64,000 nucleotides of DNA from Novosphingobium sp. RL4 (lineage in GTDB: Bacteria; Pseudomonadota; Alphaproteobacteria; Sphingomonadales; Sphingomonadaceae), in contig NZ_CP141944.1 of the NCBI RefSeq assembly GCF_035658495.1, positions 770,001 through 834,000 of the forward strand, written 5' to 3'. Both the position numbers and the translations under genes were made by a program. How positions within the stretch are numbered: the first letter of the stretch is position 1; each line of letters opens with the position of its first letter. Of this stretch, positions 44,374 through 52,990 are shown piece by piece. The notes under the pieces are model-generated. The model ran no database searches. It was not told the origin of the DNA and saw only the letters and a list, made by a program, of their open reading frames with translations.

Positions 44374-45221
44374 TAGTCCGCCAGCGTGATCGAGATGCGC
44401 CGGTTGCGCGGGTCATGCGGATCGGCGGGGATCAGCAGTTCGGTATCGGCCACGCCTTCGATCCGCCTGAACCGGGCGGGTTCCACGCCGTCGCGGATCA
44501 GTTGCTGGCGGGTCGCTTCGGCGCGCCCAGCTGAAAGCGACCAGTTGTTGCCGGGAATTCCCTGCTTGTAGGGCAGGGCATCGGTGTGGCCCCGGATCGT
44601 CAGCGGGCCGCCGCCTCCACCTGCTTCGGTGCCGATCGCCTGCGAGATTGCCGAGAGCAGTTCGACGGCCTGCGGGGTGAGGATCGTGGTACCGAGCCGG
44701 AACATCGAGAAATTGGCATCGTCCACCATGTCGATCCGTACGCCCTGCGTCGTGTCCACCATGCGGACCTGCCTGGCGAGGCGGCGCAGGCGCTCGGTGG
44801 AGGCGAGCTTCTTTTGCAGCGCCTCCTTGGCGCGCGAGCTGCGCTTGATCTTGCTGCCGCCCTCCTTCGGCCCGCCGGTAGCATCGCGCGGGATGGTGAG
44901 GGTCTTGGTGCCGGTCTGCCCGGCCTTGAAGGGGTAATTGTCCACCTGGGTCAGCGAAGCGCCGCCGAGCACGCCCTGGCCCGATCCGGCGCTGCCCTGC
45001 TTGGTCTTGACCAGCGTGGGGGTGAAATAGTCGGCAATGCCGCGCCGCTGCTTCTCGGTGGTGGCGCCCAGTATCCACAGAAGCAGGAAGAAGGCCATCA
45101 TGGCGGTCACGAAGTCGGCATAGGCGACTTTCCAGGCACCGCCATGATGCCCGGCGGCGACCATGGTGATCTTCTTGACGATGATCGGCCGGGGCGGTTC
45201 GGGCTTCTTCCTGATTGCCAT
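44373..45221 (-). CDS. motB: Flagellar stator protein MotB
   Basis: MotB anchors the stator to peptidoglycan and carries the proton-binding Asp. The 282-residue protein has the membrane helix WKVAYADFVTAMMAFFLLLW (Asp about residue 36) and a C-terminal OmpA-like domain with IRGHTDALPYKQGIPGNNWS and LSAGRAEATRQQLIRDGVEP (about residues 210-250). Its start is one base after the motA stop codon. The stop codon TAA takes its last base from the adjacent palindromic element. Confidence 0.94.
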   Translation of the reverse strand: MAIRKKPEPPRPIIVKKITMVAAGHHGGAWKVAYADFVTAMMAFFLLLWILGATTEKQRRGIADYFTPTLVKTKQGSAGSGQGVLGGASLTQVDNYPFKAGQTGTKTLTIPRDATGGPKEGGSKIKRSSRAKEALQKKLASTERLRRLARQVRMVDTTQGVRIDMVDDANFSMFRLGTTILTPQAVELLSAISQAIGTEAGGGGGPLTIRGHTDALPYKQGIPGNNWSLSAGRAEATRQQLIRDGVEPARFRRIEGVADTELLIPADPHDPRNRRISITLAD

Positions 45222-45222
45222 G

Positions 45223-46086
45223 TCAGCGGCCTCTCATCGCGTCGAGCAGTTCGGAAAGGCCGGGGCGGAAGGCGTGGCCAAGGCCGGATCGCGCCGATTC
45301 CACCACCAGCGGCTGCGGCCAGCCGTGCAGGCTGGCGATGATGACCTGCTTCACCGCCTGGAAGATCTGCTCGTCCTGCTCCAGCACCTGCTTGAGCCGC
45401 CCCGCCAGCGGGGAGACGATGCCATAGGCCAGAAGCACGCCCATGAACGTGCCGACCAGCGCCGAGCCGATCATCGCGCCCAGGATCGAGGGTGGCTTGT
45501 CGATCGAGCCCATGGTCTTCACCACGCCCAGAACGGCAGCGACGATACCGAGCGCGGGCAGCGCATCGGCAAGGCCCTGGAGGGCGTGCTGCGGTTCGTG
45601 GATCTCGTGGAAATGCGTCTTCATCGCATTGTCCATCACGTCTTCCACCGCGTGGACTTCCAGCGTGCCGGAAGAGACGACGATCAGGGTCAGGGTGTCG
45701 CAGATCAGGTGAATGAGCGGCTTGTTCGCCAGCAGGCGCGGGAATTCGGCGAACAGCGGGGAAACCTCGGGCTCGTTCACATGGCTTTCCAGCGCCACCG
45801 GTCCTTCCGAGCGCAGGATCTTCATCAACCGCGTGGTCAGGATGATGGCGTCGATATGATCCTGCCGGTTGTGGCGGGGCCCCTTGAAGACCTTGCCGAG
45901 GCCGCTGCCCAGCGCCTTGATCTCGTGCATCGAGTTGCCGGTGACGATCGCGCCCACGGCGGCGCCGCCGATGATGAGCATTTCGTGCGGGATCGCTTCC
46001 AGCACCGGGCCCAGCGCGCCGCCGGTGATCGCAAAGCCGCCGAAAACCATCACCAGCAGAATGACGACGCCGATGATTACGAACAT
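45223..46086 (-). CDS. motA: Flagellar stator protein MotA
   Basis: MotA is the proton-channel subunit whose cytoplasmic loop acts on FliG. The 287-residue protein has four membrane helices, the N-terminal IGVVILLVMVFGGFAITGG, the charged cytoplasmic loop (about residues 70-165) and ALGIVAAVLGVVKTMGSIDK followed by GSALVGTFMGVLLAYGIVSP. It is of the E. coli proton-driven class. It lies 62 bases after flgL and is the next-to-last gene of the flagellar operon. Confidence 0.95.
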   Translation of the reverse strand: MFVIIGVVILLVMVFGGFAITGGALGPVLEAIPHEMLIIGGAAVGAIVTGNSMHEIKALGSGLGKVFKGPRHNRQDHIDAIILTTRLMKILRSEGPVALESHVNEPEVSPLFAEFPRLLANKPLIHLICDTLTLIVVSSGTLEVHAVEDVMDNAMKTHFHEIHEPQHALQGLADALPALGIVAAVLGVVKTMGSIDKPPSILGAMIGSALVGTFMGVLLAYGIVSPLAGRLKQVLEQDEQIFQAVKQVIIASLHGWPQPLVVESARSGLGHAFRPGLSELLDAMRGR

Positions 46087-46148
46087 GAAGGAAGTCCCCT
46101 GTCAGGCGGTGCCCGGCCTGCCCCCGCAGACCGGATGCGGAAGGCGGC

Positions 46149-47072
46149 TCAGGTCAGCTGGTCGAACAGGTTGAGCGAGGCGAGCCGGGAGAAGCTGGCC
46201 TGGCTGGCCTCCAGCACGGTCATGGTTTCCTGAAGCTGGGCGAGCGTGGTGGCGAGATCGGTGCTGCCGAGGTCCGCTTCTTCCGAGGAACGCAGTTCGG
46301 ACAGGTTGACGCGGCGGTCGTCGGTCACCTCGATCCAGGCGAGGCGGGTGCCGATCACGGTCTGGCCGGTGGTCAGCGTGTCGAGCCCGGTCTTGAGGTC
46401 GGCCAGTGCATTGCCCGCCGCGCCTGCCGGATCGGCCGAGGCGCCCTGAAGCGCGGCCGCCAGGTTCTTCACCACCGCCATGAGATCGGTCGCGCTGCCG
46501 CCTGCGGCGTTGAACGAGAGGAAGGCGGGCCCGGTGATCGAGCGGGTCACGCTCTGCCCCGCGCCCAGCGGCAGTTCGGCGGAACTTGCGGTGCCGACGT
46601 AGACGGCATTGCCGGAGGCATCGAGCGCATAGGCATCACCCGCGCTTTCGCCGCCGAACAGAGCATGGCCGCTCGAATCCCGCGCATTGGCAAGGGCGAC
46701 GAGGTTGCTGAAGATCTGGTCCAGCTCCTGCCCGATCGAGGCCCGCTGCGTATCGGGCAGGGTGGCGCTGGCCGCCTGCGTGGCGAGTTCCTGCGCGCGG
46801 ATCAGCGCATCGGCCATGTCGGACATGGCGGCATCGGCAAGCGACAGGTCGGCGTTGGCGCGATTGGCGTTGGTCTGGTCAATCCCGGAGAGCTTCTCCT
46901 GCCGCGCCAGCGAGCGCAGGCGCGATGCGGCCACCGGATTGTCCGAGGACCGTTCCAGCTTGCTGCCGCTCGACATCTGCGCCTGATAGTTCTCGGCCTG
47001 CGTGCGCAGGTCCTTCATGTCGCGGCGGGCGCGCTCGAAGAAGGCGCTGGTGCTGGTGGATACGATCGACAT
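46149..47072 (-). CDS. flgL: Flagellar hook-filament junction protein FlgL
   Basis: FlgL joins hook to filament. The 307-residue protein starts MSIVSTSTSAFFERARRDMK at ATG 47072, follows the flagellin-like N-terminal helix pattern (LERSSDNPVAASRLRSL; NANRANADLSLADAAMSDM) and has the C-terminal coiled region DLATTLAQLQETMTVLEASQ. The longer frame upstream overlaps flgK and is not coding. It begins seven bases after the flgK stop. Confidence 0.93.
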   Translation of the reverse strand: MSIVSTSTSAFFERARRDMKDLRTQAENYQAQMSSGSKLERSSDNPVAASRLRSLARQEKLSGIDQTNANRANADLSLADAAMSDMADALIRAQELATQAASATLPDTQRASIGQELDQIFSNLVALANARDSSGHALFGGESAGDAYALDASGNAVYVGTASSAELPLGAGQSVTRSITGPAFLSFNAAGGSATDLMAVVKNLAAALQGASADPAGAAGNALADLKTGLDTLTTGQTVIGTRLAWIEVTDDRRVNLSELRSSEEADLGSTDLATTLAQLQETMTVLEASQASFSRLASLNLFDQLT

Positions 47073-47079
47073 TGCGCGG

Positions 47080-48417
47080 TTACCTGATGGCGAGGATGGA
47101 ATCGAAGATGTCGGAAGCGACCTGCATGACCCGGCCCGAAGCCTGATAGGCCTGCTGGAAGCGGGTGAGGTTGATGGCCTCCTCGTCGAGATCGACGCCC
47201 GCCTGTGCCTGGAGCGCGACCTTGGCGGTCCCGGCGATGGATTCCAGTGCGTCGCGGGTGACGGTGCGCCCGGCGACGGCACTGGAAATCCCGAACAGCA
47301 GGGTGTCCATGGCACCGGCCGGATCGGCACTGTCCAGCGCGCTGCGCATGGCGACGAGGTTGGAGGTGTCACGGCTGTTGGCGCCCGAGCCTGCGGGAGC
47401 GGTCGCGATCTGGCTGCCGCTGGCGAGGGCGATCGCCATGGTCGATGCGTCGGTGCCGGAGAACATCGGCTGGCCGCTTGCCCCGGCAAGGTCGGCGCCC
47501 GCGGTTTGCGCGGTATTGAGCGTCGAGATCACGCCCGAGGCAATGGCATCGAGCTGGTCGTGCACGGCGGCGAGCTCGGTCAGCGCCTGTCCCTTGCCCG
47601 CCAGCGCGCCGGAGGAAAGCGTTGCCGCCGTACCGCCCAGCGTGAAGGAGATCGTGCCGTCCGCGGCGGTGGCCATGGCGAGGGGCGCGGCGCTGCCGCC
47701 GCTCACGAGGCTGGGGCCGCCCGCACCGCCGATCCGCACCTGGACCGAGCCGTCCGATGCGAACGTGGTGGAGATGTCCACTTGCCCGCTCAGCTTCTCC
47801 AGCAGGGAATCGCGCTGGTCCAGCAGGCTGGTCTGGTCGCTCGATGCGTCGGATGCGCGGGCGAGGCGCAAGTTGACGCGCGCCAGTTCGGCGGCGGTGG
47901 TGTTGACCGAATCGACACCGTCCTGCGCCTCGAAGCGCAGGCCCTGGCCCACCGCGTCGAGGCTGGAGGCGGCCGTGTTGAAGGTCTGCGCCAGCGTGCG
48001 GCCCTGCTCCAGCGCCGAGGCGCGCAGCGAACCGTCGGTAGGGTCGGACAGGAGTTGCTTCAGCGCGGCTTCGAAATCCACGATCGCATCGTAGACGCCG
48101 GTCTGCTCGACCGCGCTTTCTATATTCTCCAGGCCCTGCACTTCGGCGCCGGCGCGGGCGGCGTCCGAGCCGGTGCGGCGCACTTCGGACTGGCGGAACA
48201 TGTCCGCATTGCGCACGATCCCGGTAACGCGAACGCCCGCGAGGTTGAGCGCGCCCGGCGAGGAGGCGACCGAATTGATCGCCAGTTCGGACAGCGAGAT
48301 GCTGCGGCGGACATAGCCTTCGGACGAGGCGTTGGCGATGTTCTGCGCGGTCACGTCCAGCGCGGCCTTGGCGGCGCGAGTGCCGGAACGGGCAATGGTG
48401 ATGAGGTCGGCGGCCAT
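47080..48417 (-). CDS. flgK: Flagellar hook-associated protein FlgK
   Basis: FlgK is the first hook-filament junction protein. The 445-residue protein has the axial-protein N-terminus (AALDVTAQNIANASSEGYVR, about residues 18-37) and C-terminus (EEAINLTRFQQAYQASGRVM). The variable centre is shorter than in E. coli (547 aa). It starts three bases after flgJ. Confidence 0.94.
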   Translation of the reverse strand: MAADLITIARSGTRAAKAALDVTAQNIANASSEGYVRRSISLSELAINSVASSPGALNLAGVRVTGIVRNADMFRQSEVRRTGSDAARAGAEVQGLENIESAVEQTGVYDAIVDFEAALKQLLSDPTDGSLRASALEQGRTLAQTFNTAASSLDAVGQGLRFEAQDGVDSVNTTAAELARVNLRLARASDASSDQTSLLDQRDSLLEKLSGQVDISTTFASDGSVQVRIGGAGGPSLVSGGSAAPLAMATAADGTISFTLGGTAATLSSGALAGKGQALTELAAVHDQLDAIASGVISTLNTAQTAGADLAGASGQPMFSGTDASTMAIALASGSQIATAPAGSGANSRDTSNLVAMRSALDSADPAGAMDTLLFGISSAVAGRTVTRDALESIAGTAKVALQAQAGVDLDEEAINLTRFQQAYQASGRVMQVASDIFDSILAIR

Positions 48418-48420
48418 GGC

Positions 48421-48795
48421 TTACTTCGCCTTCGCTTCTGCATGAGCGGAAGATGCGGTATCGGAGGGTGCGTCGCTCGACGAAGGCGCCTGTCCCGGGG
48501 CTGACGAGGATCCGGCCACGAACCGCGCCATCTGGTCCTCGATGATCCTGGCGAGGCCCAGCACGCCGCTTTGCGCGGTCACGTCGGCAAAATGCTCGTC
48601 CTGCATCTGGTTGAAGGTATCGAGCGCCTGGCTGGAGAAAAGCTGCTCGCCGCCGAAGTGGCTCTTGCGCGCCTCGGCCAGCATTTGGCGCACGAACATG
48701 GCCTCGAACTGCCGGGCGGTGGCGGCCAGCTTTTCGCGGTCGGTGGCGCCGGGCGCGATCTTCATGCCCGGGAGAGTGGAGGGAATCGTGCTCAT
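48421..48795 (-). CDS. flgJ: Rod-binding protein FlgJ, N-terminal domain only
   Basis: FlgJ helps assemble the rod; in E. coli it also has a muramidase domain. This 124-residue form has only the rod-binding part (AATARQFEAMFVRQMLAEAR; MQDEHFADVTAQSGVLGLAR), then a Ser/Ala-rich tail. A separate lytic transglycosylase gene at 56843 may supply the missing activity. It overlaps flgI by 4 bases (ATGA). Confidence 0.9.
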   Translation of the reverse strand: MSTIPSTLPGMKIAPGATDREKLAATARQFEAMFVRQMLAEARKSHFGGEQLFSSQALDTFNQMQDEHFADVTAQSGVLGLARIIEDQMARFVAGSSSAPGQAPSSSDAPSDTASSAHAEAKAK

Positions 48796-49922
48796 ATCAC
48801 TACCATTTCGGCTTTCAGGGCGCCGGCCTGCTTCAGCGCTTCCAGGATCGCCACGAGGTCCGAAGGGGTAACGCCCAGCAGGTTGAGCGCATCGACCACG
48901 CGCGAGAGCGAGGCCCCGCCCCTGAACAGGGCGACCGAGCGCTTCTCCTCGTCAGTGGTGATCGCGGAATGCTCCTCCACTTCGGTACGGCCCCGGCTGA
49001 ACGGCGCGGGCTGGACGACCGTGGGGTTTTCCTGGATGCGCACGGTGAGCTTGCCATGGCTGATCGCGGCGGGCGACAGGCGCACGGCCGAGTTGATGAC
49101 GACCGTGCCGGTGCGGCTGTTGATGATGACGCGCGCCGGCGTTTCGGCGGGGTCGACATCGATCATCTCGATCGCCGCCATCATCGAGGCGCGGGTATCG
49201 GCCTCGGCGGGCAGGCGCAGGGCCACGGTCACGCCGTCCTCGACGGTGGCGGTTCCGGGCAGGCGCATGTTGATCGCATCGCGCACGCGGGCGGCGGTCA
49301 GGAAGTCGGACGTGAAGAGGTTCCAGCGCAGTGTGCTGCCGTCCTCGAAGCCGGTGGCGACCGCGCGTTCGACGCTGCCGCCTTCGGCGATGCGGCCCAC
49401 GGTCGGGATGTTGATGGTTACGTTCGAACCGTCGCGCGCCGAGACGCCGAGCCCGCCGACCGCGAGGTTGCCCTGCGCCATGGCGTAGATCTGCCCGTCC
49501 GCACCATAGAGCGGGGTGAGGATCAGCGCCCCGCCGCGCAGGCTCTTGGCCTTGCCGATCGTGGAGACGGTCACGTCGATGCGCTGGCCGGGCTTGGCGA
49601 AGGCGGGCAGGTCCGCCGTGACCATGACGGCGGCGGCGTTCTTGAGGCCGGGCGAGATGCCGGGCGGCAGCGTCAGCCCCATGCGGCCCGAGACGCCCTT
49701 CATCGCCTGTGTCGTATATTCGAGATTGTCGTCCCCGGTGCCCGGCAGGCCGACGACCACGCCGTAGCCGGTGAGCTGGTTCGAGCGCACGCCCTGGAAC
49801 TGGCCAAGGTCGCGCACGCGCTCGGCATGGGCATGGACGGGTGCGAGGAACACGATCAGCAGGACCACGAGGGCCGCGATCAGCGTGGGCAGCCAGCGCC
49901 GGGAGAGGGAGGCCATGGTCAT
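48792..49922 (-). CDS. flgI: Flagellar P-ring protein FlgI
   Basis: FlgI forms the periplasmic P-ring around the rod. The 376-residue protein has a signal peptide ending VHAHA, then RVRDLGQFQGVRSNQLTGYG, VVGLPGTGDDNLEYTTQ and the C-terminal GGASLSRVVDALNLLGVTPS. ATG 49922 overlaps the flgH stop codon (TGATG); ATG 49916 is two codons later. The family is highly conserved and the match is clear. Confidence 0.96.
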   Translation of the reverse strand: MTMASLSRRWLPTLIAALVVLLIVFLAPVHAHAERVRDLGQFQGVRSNQLTGYGVVVGLPGTGDDNLEYTTQAMKGVSGRMGLTLPPGISPGLKNAAAVMVTADLPAFAKPGQRIDVTVSTIGKAKSLRGGALILTPLYGADGQIYAMAQGNLAVGGLGVSARDGSNVTINIPTVGRIAEGGSVERAVATGFEDGSTLRWNLFTSDFLTAARVRDAINMRLPGTATVEDGVTVALRLPAEADTRASMMAAIEMIDVDPAETPARVIINSRTGTVVINSAVRLSPAAISHGKLTVRIQENPTVVQPAPFSRGRTEVEEHSAITTDEEKRSVALFRGGASLSRVVDALNLLGVTPSDLVAILEALKQAGALKAEMVVI

Positions 49923-50599
49923 CAGAACGGCGAGATCATGTTGAAGAACTGGCCGAGCCAGCCCTGGCGGCCGCTGCGCATGATGGCGCCTTTGCCGGTA
50001 TATTCGATATGAGCGTCGGCGATGCGCGTCGAGGCGACGGTATTGTCCTCGTCGATGTCGGCGAGGCGGACGATGCCGGAGAACCGGACCCATTCGTCTC
50101 CCTGGCTGACGAGCATCTTCTTCTCTCCTCTCACGAGCGCGGTCCCGTTGGGGCGCAGTTCGGCAATGGTCACGGACAGCACGGAACTCAGCGAACTGGT
50201 CTGCGTGGCGCTGCCCTGACCATTGAACGTCGAGGATGAGCTGGCGTTAAGGGCATTGGGGTTGAGGAACGACAGCGGCCCCGATGTCGGCGGGGTGATC
50301 GAGGCGCCGCCGCCTTTCTGGCTCTTGGAGCCGGCGGTCTTGGCGGCGGTGGTCGATTCCACCAGCAGGATCGTCAGCGGATCGCCCACGCGCGCCGCGC
50401 GGGTGCCGCCGTAAAGCGGGGCATAGCCGGCCGAGACGCTGAAGATGCCGCCGGTGGCCGCCTGCGGCTGCGCGGCGGGCGGCACGGGAAGCGTCGGCTC
50501 GAAGCCCGAGGGCCTGGGGGGCTTCTTTGCGAACACCGGCGGCGCGGCAATGGCCATGAACGCCGCCGAGGCCAGCAGGAATGTGCGACCCATGGCCAT
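49922..50599 (-). CDS. flgH: Flagellar L-ring protein FlgH, without a lipobox
   Basis: FlgH forms the outer-membrane L-ring. The 225-residue protein has the family core: IFSVSAGYAPLYGGTRAARV, GDPLTILLVESTTAAKTAGS, LRPNGTALVRGEKKMLVSQG, EWVRFSGIVRLADIDEDNTV and ADAHIEYTGKGAI. FlgH is normally a lipoprotein, but here the N-terminus (FLLASAAFMAIAAPPVFA) is a signal-peptidase-I type with no cysteine. ATG 50599 overlaps the flgG stop codon. Confidence 0.94.
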   Translation of the reverse strand: MAMGRTFLLASAAFMAIAAPPVFAKKPPRPSGFEPTLPVPPAAQPQAATGGIFSVSAGYAPLYGGTRAARVGDPLTILLVESTTAAKTAGSKSQKGGGASITPPTSGPLSFLNPNALNASSSSTFNGQGSATQTSSLSSVLSVTIAELRPNGTALVRGEKKMLVSQGDEWVRFSGIVRLADIDEDNTVASTRIADAHIEYTGKGAIMRSGRQGWLGQFFNMISPF

Positions 50600-51387
50600 C
50601 ACAACGTCTGGTTCGCGTTGCGCAGCATCTCGTCCACCGCCGAGATCATCTTCGAATTGATCTCGTAGGCGCGCTGGGTCTCGATCATGTCGACCAGCTC
50701 CTCGACGATGTTGACGTTCGAGCCTTCCAGCATCCCCTGCCGGATCATGCCGCGCCCTTCCTCTCCGGCGATGCCAAGCTGCACCGGGCCGCTGGCGGCG
50801 GTCTCGCGCAGGAAGTTGTCGGAGGCGGCCTGAAGCGCCGCCGGATTGGTGAACTGCGCGATGCTGATCTGGCCCAGCTCGCTCGGTTCGGTCTGTCCGG
50901 CCACCTGGGCCGACACCGTGCCGTCCTCCGAGACCGTGATCGAGGTCGCGCCTTCGGGAACGGTGATCGGCGGCTGAAGCAGGTAGCCCTGCGACGTGAC
51001 CAGCTCACCCTGCGGCGAGCGGGTGAAATTGCCCGCGCGGGTATAGGCCAGTTCGCCGCCGGGCAGGGCGATCTGGAAATAGCCCTGCCCATCGAGCGCG
51101 AGGTCGAAGGTATTGCCGGTGGTCTGGAGCGAGCCTTGCGTCTCCATGCGGCTGGTGGACTGCACCGCCACGCCGGTGCCGAGGTTGAGCCCGGTGGCGT
51201 AAGTCGTCTCGCTCGAAGACTGGGCGCCTGCCACGCGGGAATCCTGGTAGGCCAGCGTGGCGAAGTTGGCGCGGTCCTTCTTGAAGGCGGTGGTGCTGAC
51301 GTTGGCCAGGTTGTTGGCGATCACGCGCATCCGCGTGTCCTGCGCCTCCAGCCCGGTGCGGGCGACCTGTAGAGCGGAAGTGGGCAT
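50599..51387 (-). CDS. flgG: Flagellar distal rod protein FlgG
   Basis: FlgG builds the distal rod. The 262-residue length matches the family. Axial motifs are LEAQDTRMRVIANNLANVST (about residues 13-32) with TTAFKKDRA, the central DLALDGQGYFQIALPGGELA, YTRAGNFTRSPQGELVTSQG, and the C-terminal ETQRAYEINSKMISAVDEML. It is followed closely by flgF upstream on the same strand. Confidence 0.96.
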   Translation of the reverse strand: MPTSALQVARTGLEAQDTRMRVIANNLANVSTTAFKKDRANFATLAYQDSRVAGAQSSSETTYATGLNLGTGVAVQSTSRMETQGSLQTTGNTFDLALDGQGYFQIALPGGELAYTRAGNFTRSPQGELVTSQGYLLQPPITVPEGATSITVSEDGTVSAQVAGQTEPSELGQISIAQFTNPAALQAASDNFLRETAASGPVQLGIAGEEGRGMIRQGMLEGSNVNIVEELVDMIETQRAYEINSKMISAVDEMLRNANQTL

Positions 51388-51400
51388 TGTCGTGGTTTCC

Positions 51401-52144
51401 TCAGCTATCGATGCGCATCAGGCGCACGCTGCCTTCGTCGAGCTGGCGGGCGGTCTCGACGAGCTTGGTGCGCATGTCGAACAGGCGCTGGGCCGAGATC
51501 ATCTCGGTCAGCACTTCCGACGGAGAGACATTGGAGCCTTCGAGCGCGCCGGGGATCACGCTGGCGTTCTCGTCCTCCGGCAGTACGCCGCCTCCCGCGA
51601 CCCGGAACACGCCGGTCAGGTCCTTGGCGATCTGCGATCCGCTGGGGTCCACCAGCTTTAGCCGGTCCACCCGCTGCGGCGGATCGCCGGGGGTGGCGGG
51701 GTCGGTGACGAGGATGCCGCCGTCCTGGGCGATGGTGACGCCGGAGCCCGGCGGCAGCGTGATCGGTCCGCTCTCGCCCAGCACGGGCAGGCCGTCGCCG
51801 TTCTGGAGCACGCCCGTCACCGTGACCGAGAGGTCGCCCCGACGGGTATAGGCTTCGCCGCCGTCGCCTGCCTGCACCGCCAGCATGGTGTCTCCCTGCA
51901 TGGCCACGTCGAGCGGCTGGCCGGTGCGGTTCACCGTCCCGGCCTTCATCGAGGCGCCGCTGACTTCGGTGCCCGAAAGCGCCCGAACTTCGAGCTGCGG
52001 CCCTTCCAGTGTGTTCGGCGTGGCCTGCAGGATCTCGGCGCGGAAGCCGATGGTCTGCGAATTGGCCATGTTGCTCGCGATCACGCGCTCGCGGTTGAGC
52101 GAGGCGTTCATTCCCGAGACGGCGGTGTAGATCAGGCGGTCCAT
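51401..52144 (-). CDS. flgF: Flagellar proximal rod protein FlgF
   Basis: FlgF is a proximal rod component. The 247-residue protein starts MDRLIYTAVSGMNASLNRER, then VIASNMANSQTIGFRAE, LDVAMQGDTMLAVQAGDGGE with AYTRRGDLSVT, and ends with QRLFDMRTKLVETARQLDEG. ATG 52144 gives the family start. An overlapping longer frame to 52372 lies inside flgE and is rejected. Confidence 0.94.
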   Translation of the reverse strand: MDRLIYTAVSGMNASLNRERVIASNMANSQTIGFRAEILQATPNTLEGPQLEVRALSGTEVSGASMKAGTVNRTGQPLDVAMQGDTMLAVQAGDGGEAYTRRGDLSVTVTGVLQNGDGLPVLGESGPITLPPGSGVTIAQDGGILVTDPATPGDPPQRVDRLKLVDPSGSQIAKDLTGVFRVAGGGVLPEDENASVIPGALEGSNVSPSEVLTEMISAQRLFDMRTKLVETARQLDEGSVRLMRIDS

Positions 52145-52155
52145 GGCGGCTGCGA

Positions 52156-52968
52156 TCAGGTCCGCAGGTTGATGATCGTCTGCGAGATCTGCGAGGCGGT
52201 ATCCACGGCCTTGGCATTGGCCTGGAAATTGCGCTGCGCGGTGATCAGGCTGACCAGCTCTTCCGAAAGATCGACATTCGATCGCTCGATCGAGCCCGAG
52301 AGCAGGCTGCCGTAGAGGCCGGAGCCCGGCTGGCCATAAGTCGCCGCGCCGGAGCGTCCGGTGGCCGACCATGAGGCGTCGCCCAGTTGCTTGAGCCCGT
52401 TGGGCGCGATGAACGAGGCCAGCGCGACGACGCCGATGGTGACGTTCGAGGCATCGGCATATGTCGCGACGACTTCGCCGGTGGGCTCGATGGTGACGCC
52501 CGCGAATTCCGAACCGGCGGCATTGGTTGCCGGGATCTGCGCGGAAAGCGGGGTCGTGCCGGAAACCGCGCCGCTGGCGTCGACCGGGAAGACCTGGAGC
52601 CGGGCGCCCTGCGCATTGTGGATATAGCCGTCCCCGTCCACCGAGAACGAACCGGCGCGGGTATACTGGATCGCGCCGGAAAGCGGCGAGGCGACGGTGA
52701 AGAAGCCCTCGCCGTTGATCGCCACGTCGAGTGCCGATCCGGTCTGCTCCATCGCGCCGAGGCCGAAGTCCTGCTTGATCGAGGCGACGCGGGCGCCGAT
52801 GCCGGTGGTCAGCGTGGGGTCGGTCAGGATCGAGGACGAGACGATGTCGGCGAAGGCGGTGTTGCTCTTCTTGAAACCGGAAGTCTCGGCATTGGCGATG
52901 TTGTTCGAGATGACGTTGAGGTCGGTCTGGGCGTTCTTCAGCCCGGTGAGGGAAGTGTAGAAGGACAT
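52156..52968 (-). CDS. flgE: Flagellar hook protein FlgE, short form
   Basis: FlgE polymerises into the hook. The N-terminus (LTGLKNAQTDLNVISNNIAN then AETSGFKKS) and C-terminus (LITAQRNFQANAKAVDTASQ then ISQTIINLRT) are clear hook signatures. VDGDGYIHNAQGARLQVFPV is also hook-type and separates it from FlgG. At 270 residues it is far shorter than the E. coli protein (402 aa), so the variable outer domain is much reduced. Confidence 0.9.
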   Translation of the reverse strand: MSFYTSLTGLKNAQTDLNVISNNIANAETSGFKKSNTAFADIVSSSILTDPTLTTGIGARVASIKQDFGLGAMEQTGSALDVAINGEGFFTVASPLSGAIQYTRAGSFSVDGDGYIHNAQGARLQVFPVDASGAVSGTTPLSAQIPATNAAGSEFAGVTIEPTGEVVATYADASNVTIGVVALASFIAPNGLKQLGDASWSATGRSGAATYGQPGSGLYGSLLSGSIERSNVDLSEELVSLITAQRNFQANAKAVDTASQISQTIINLRT

Positions 52969-52990
52969 CGGATTCTCCTGGAAACGGGGG

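Noticed and set aside
47002..48504. A 500-codon plus-strand open frame
   Set aside because: It is antisense to flgK and has only low-complexity Gly/Arg sequence.
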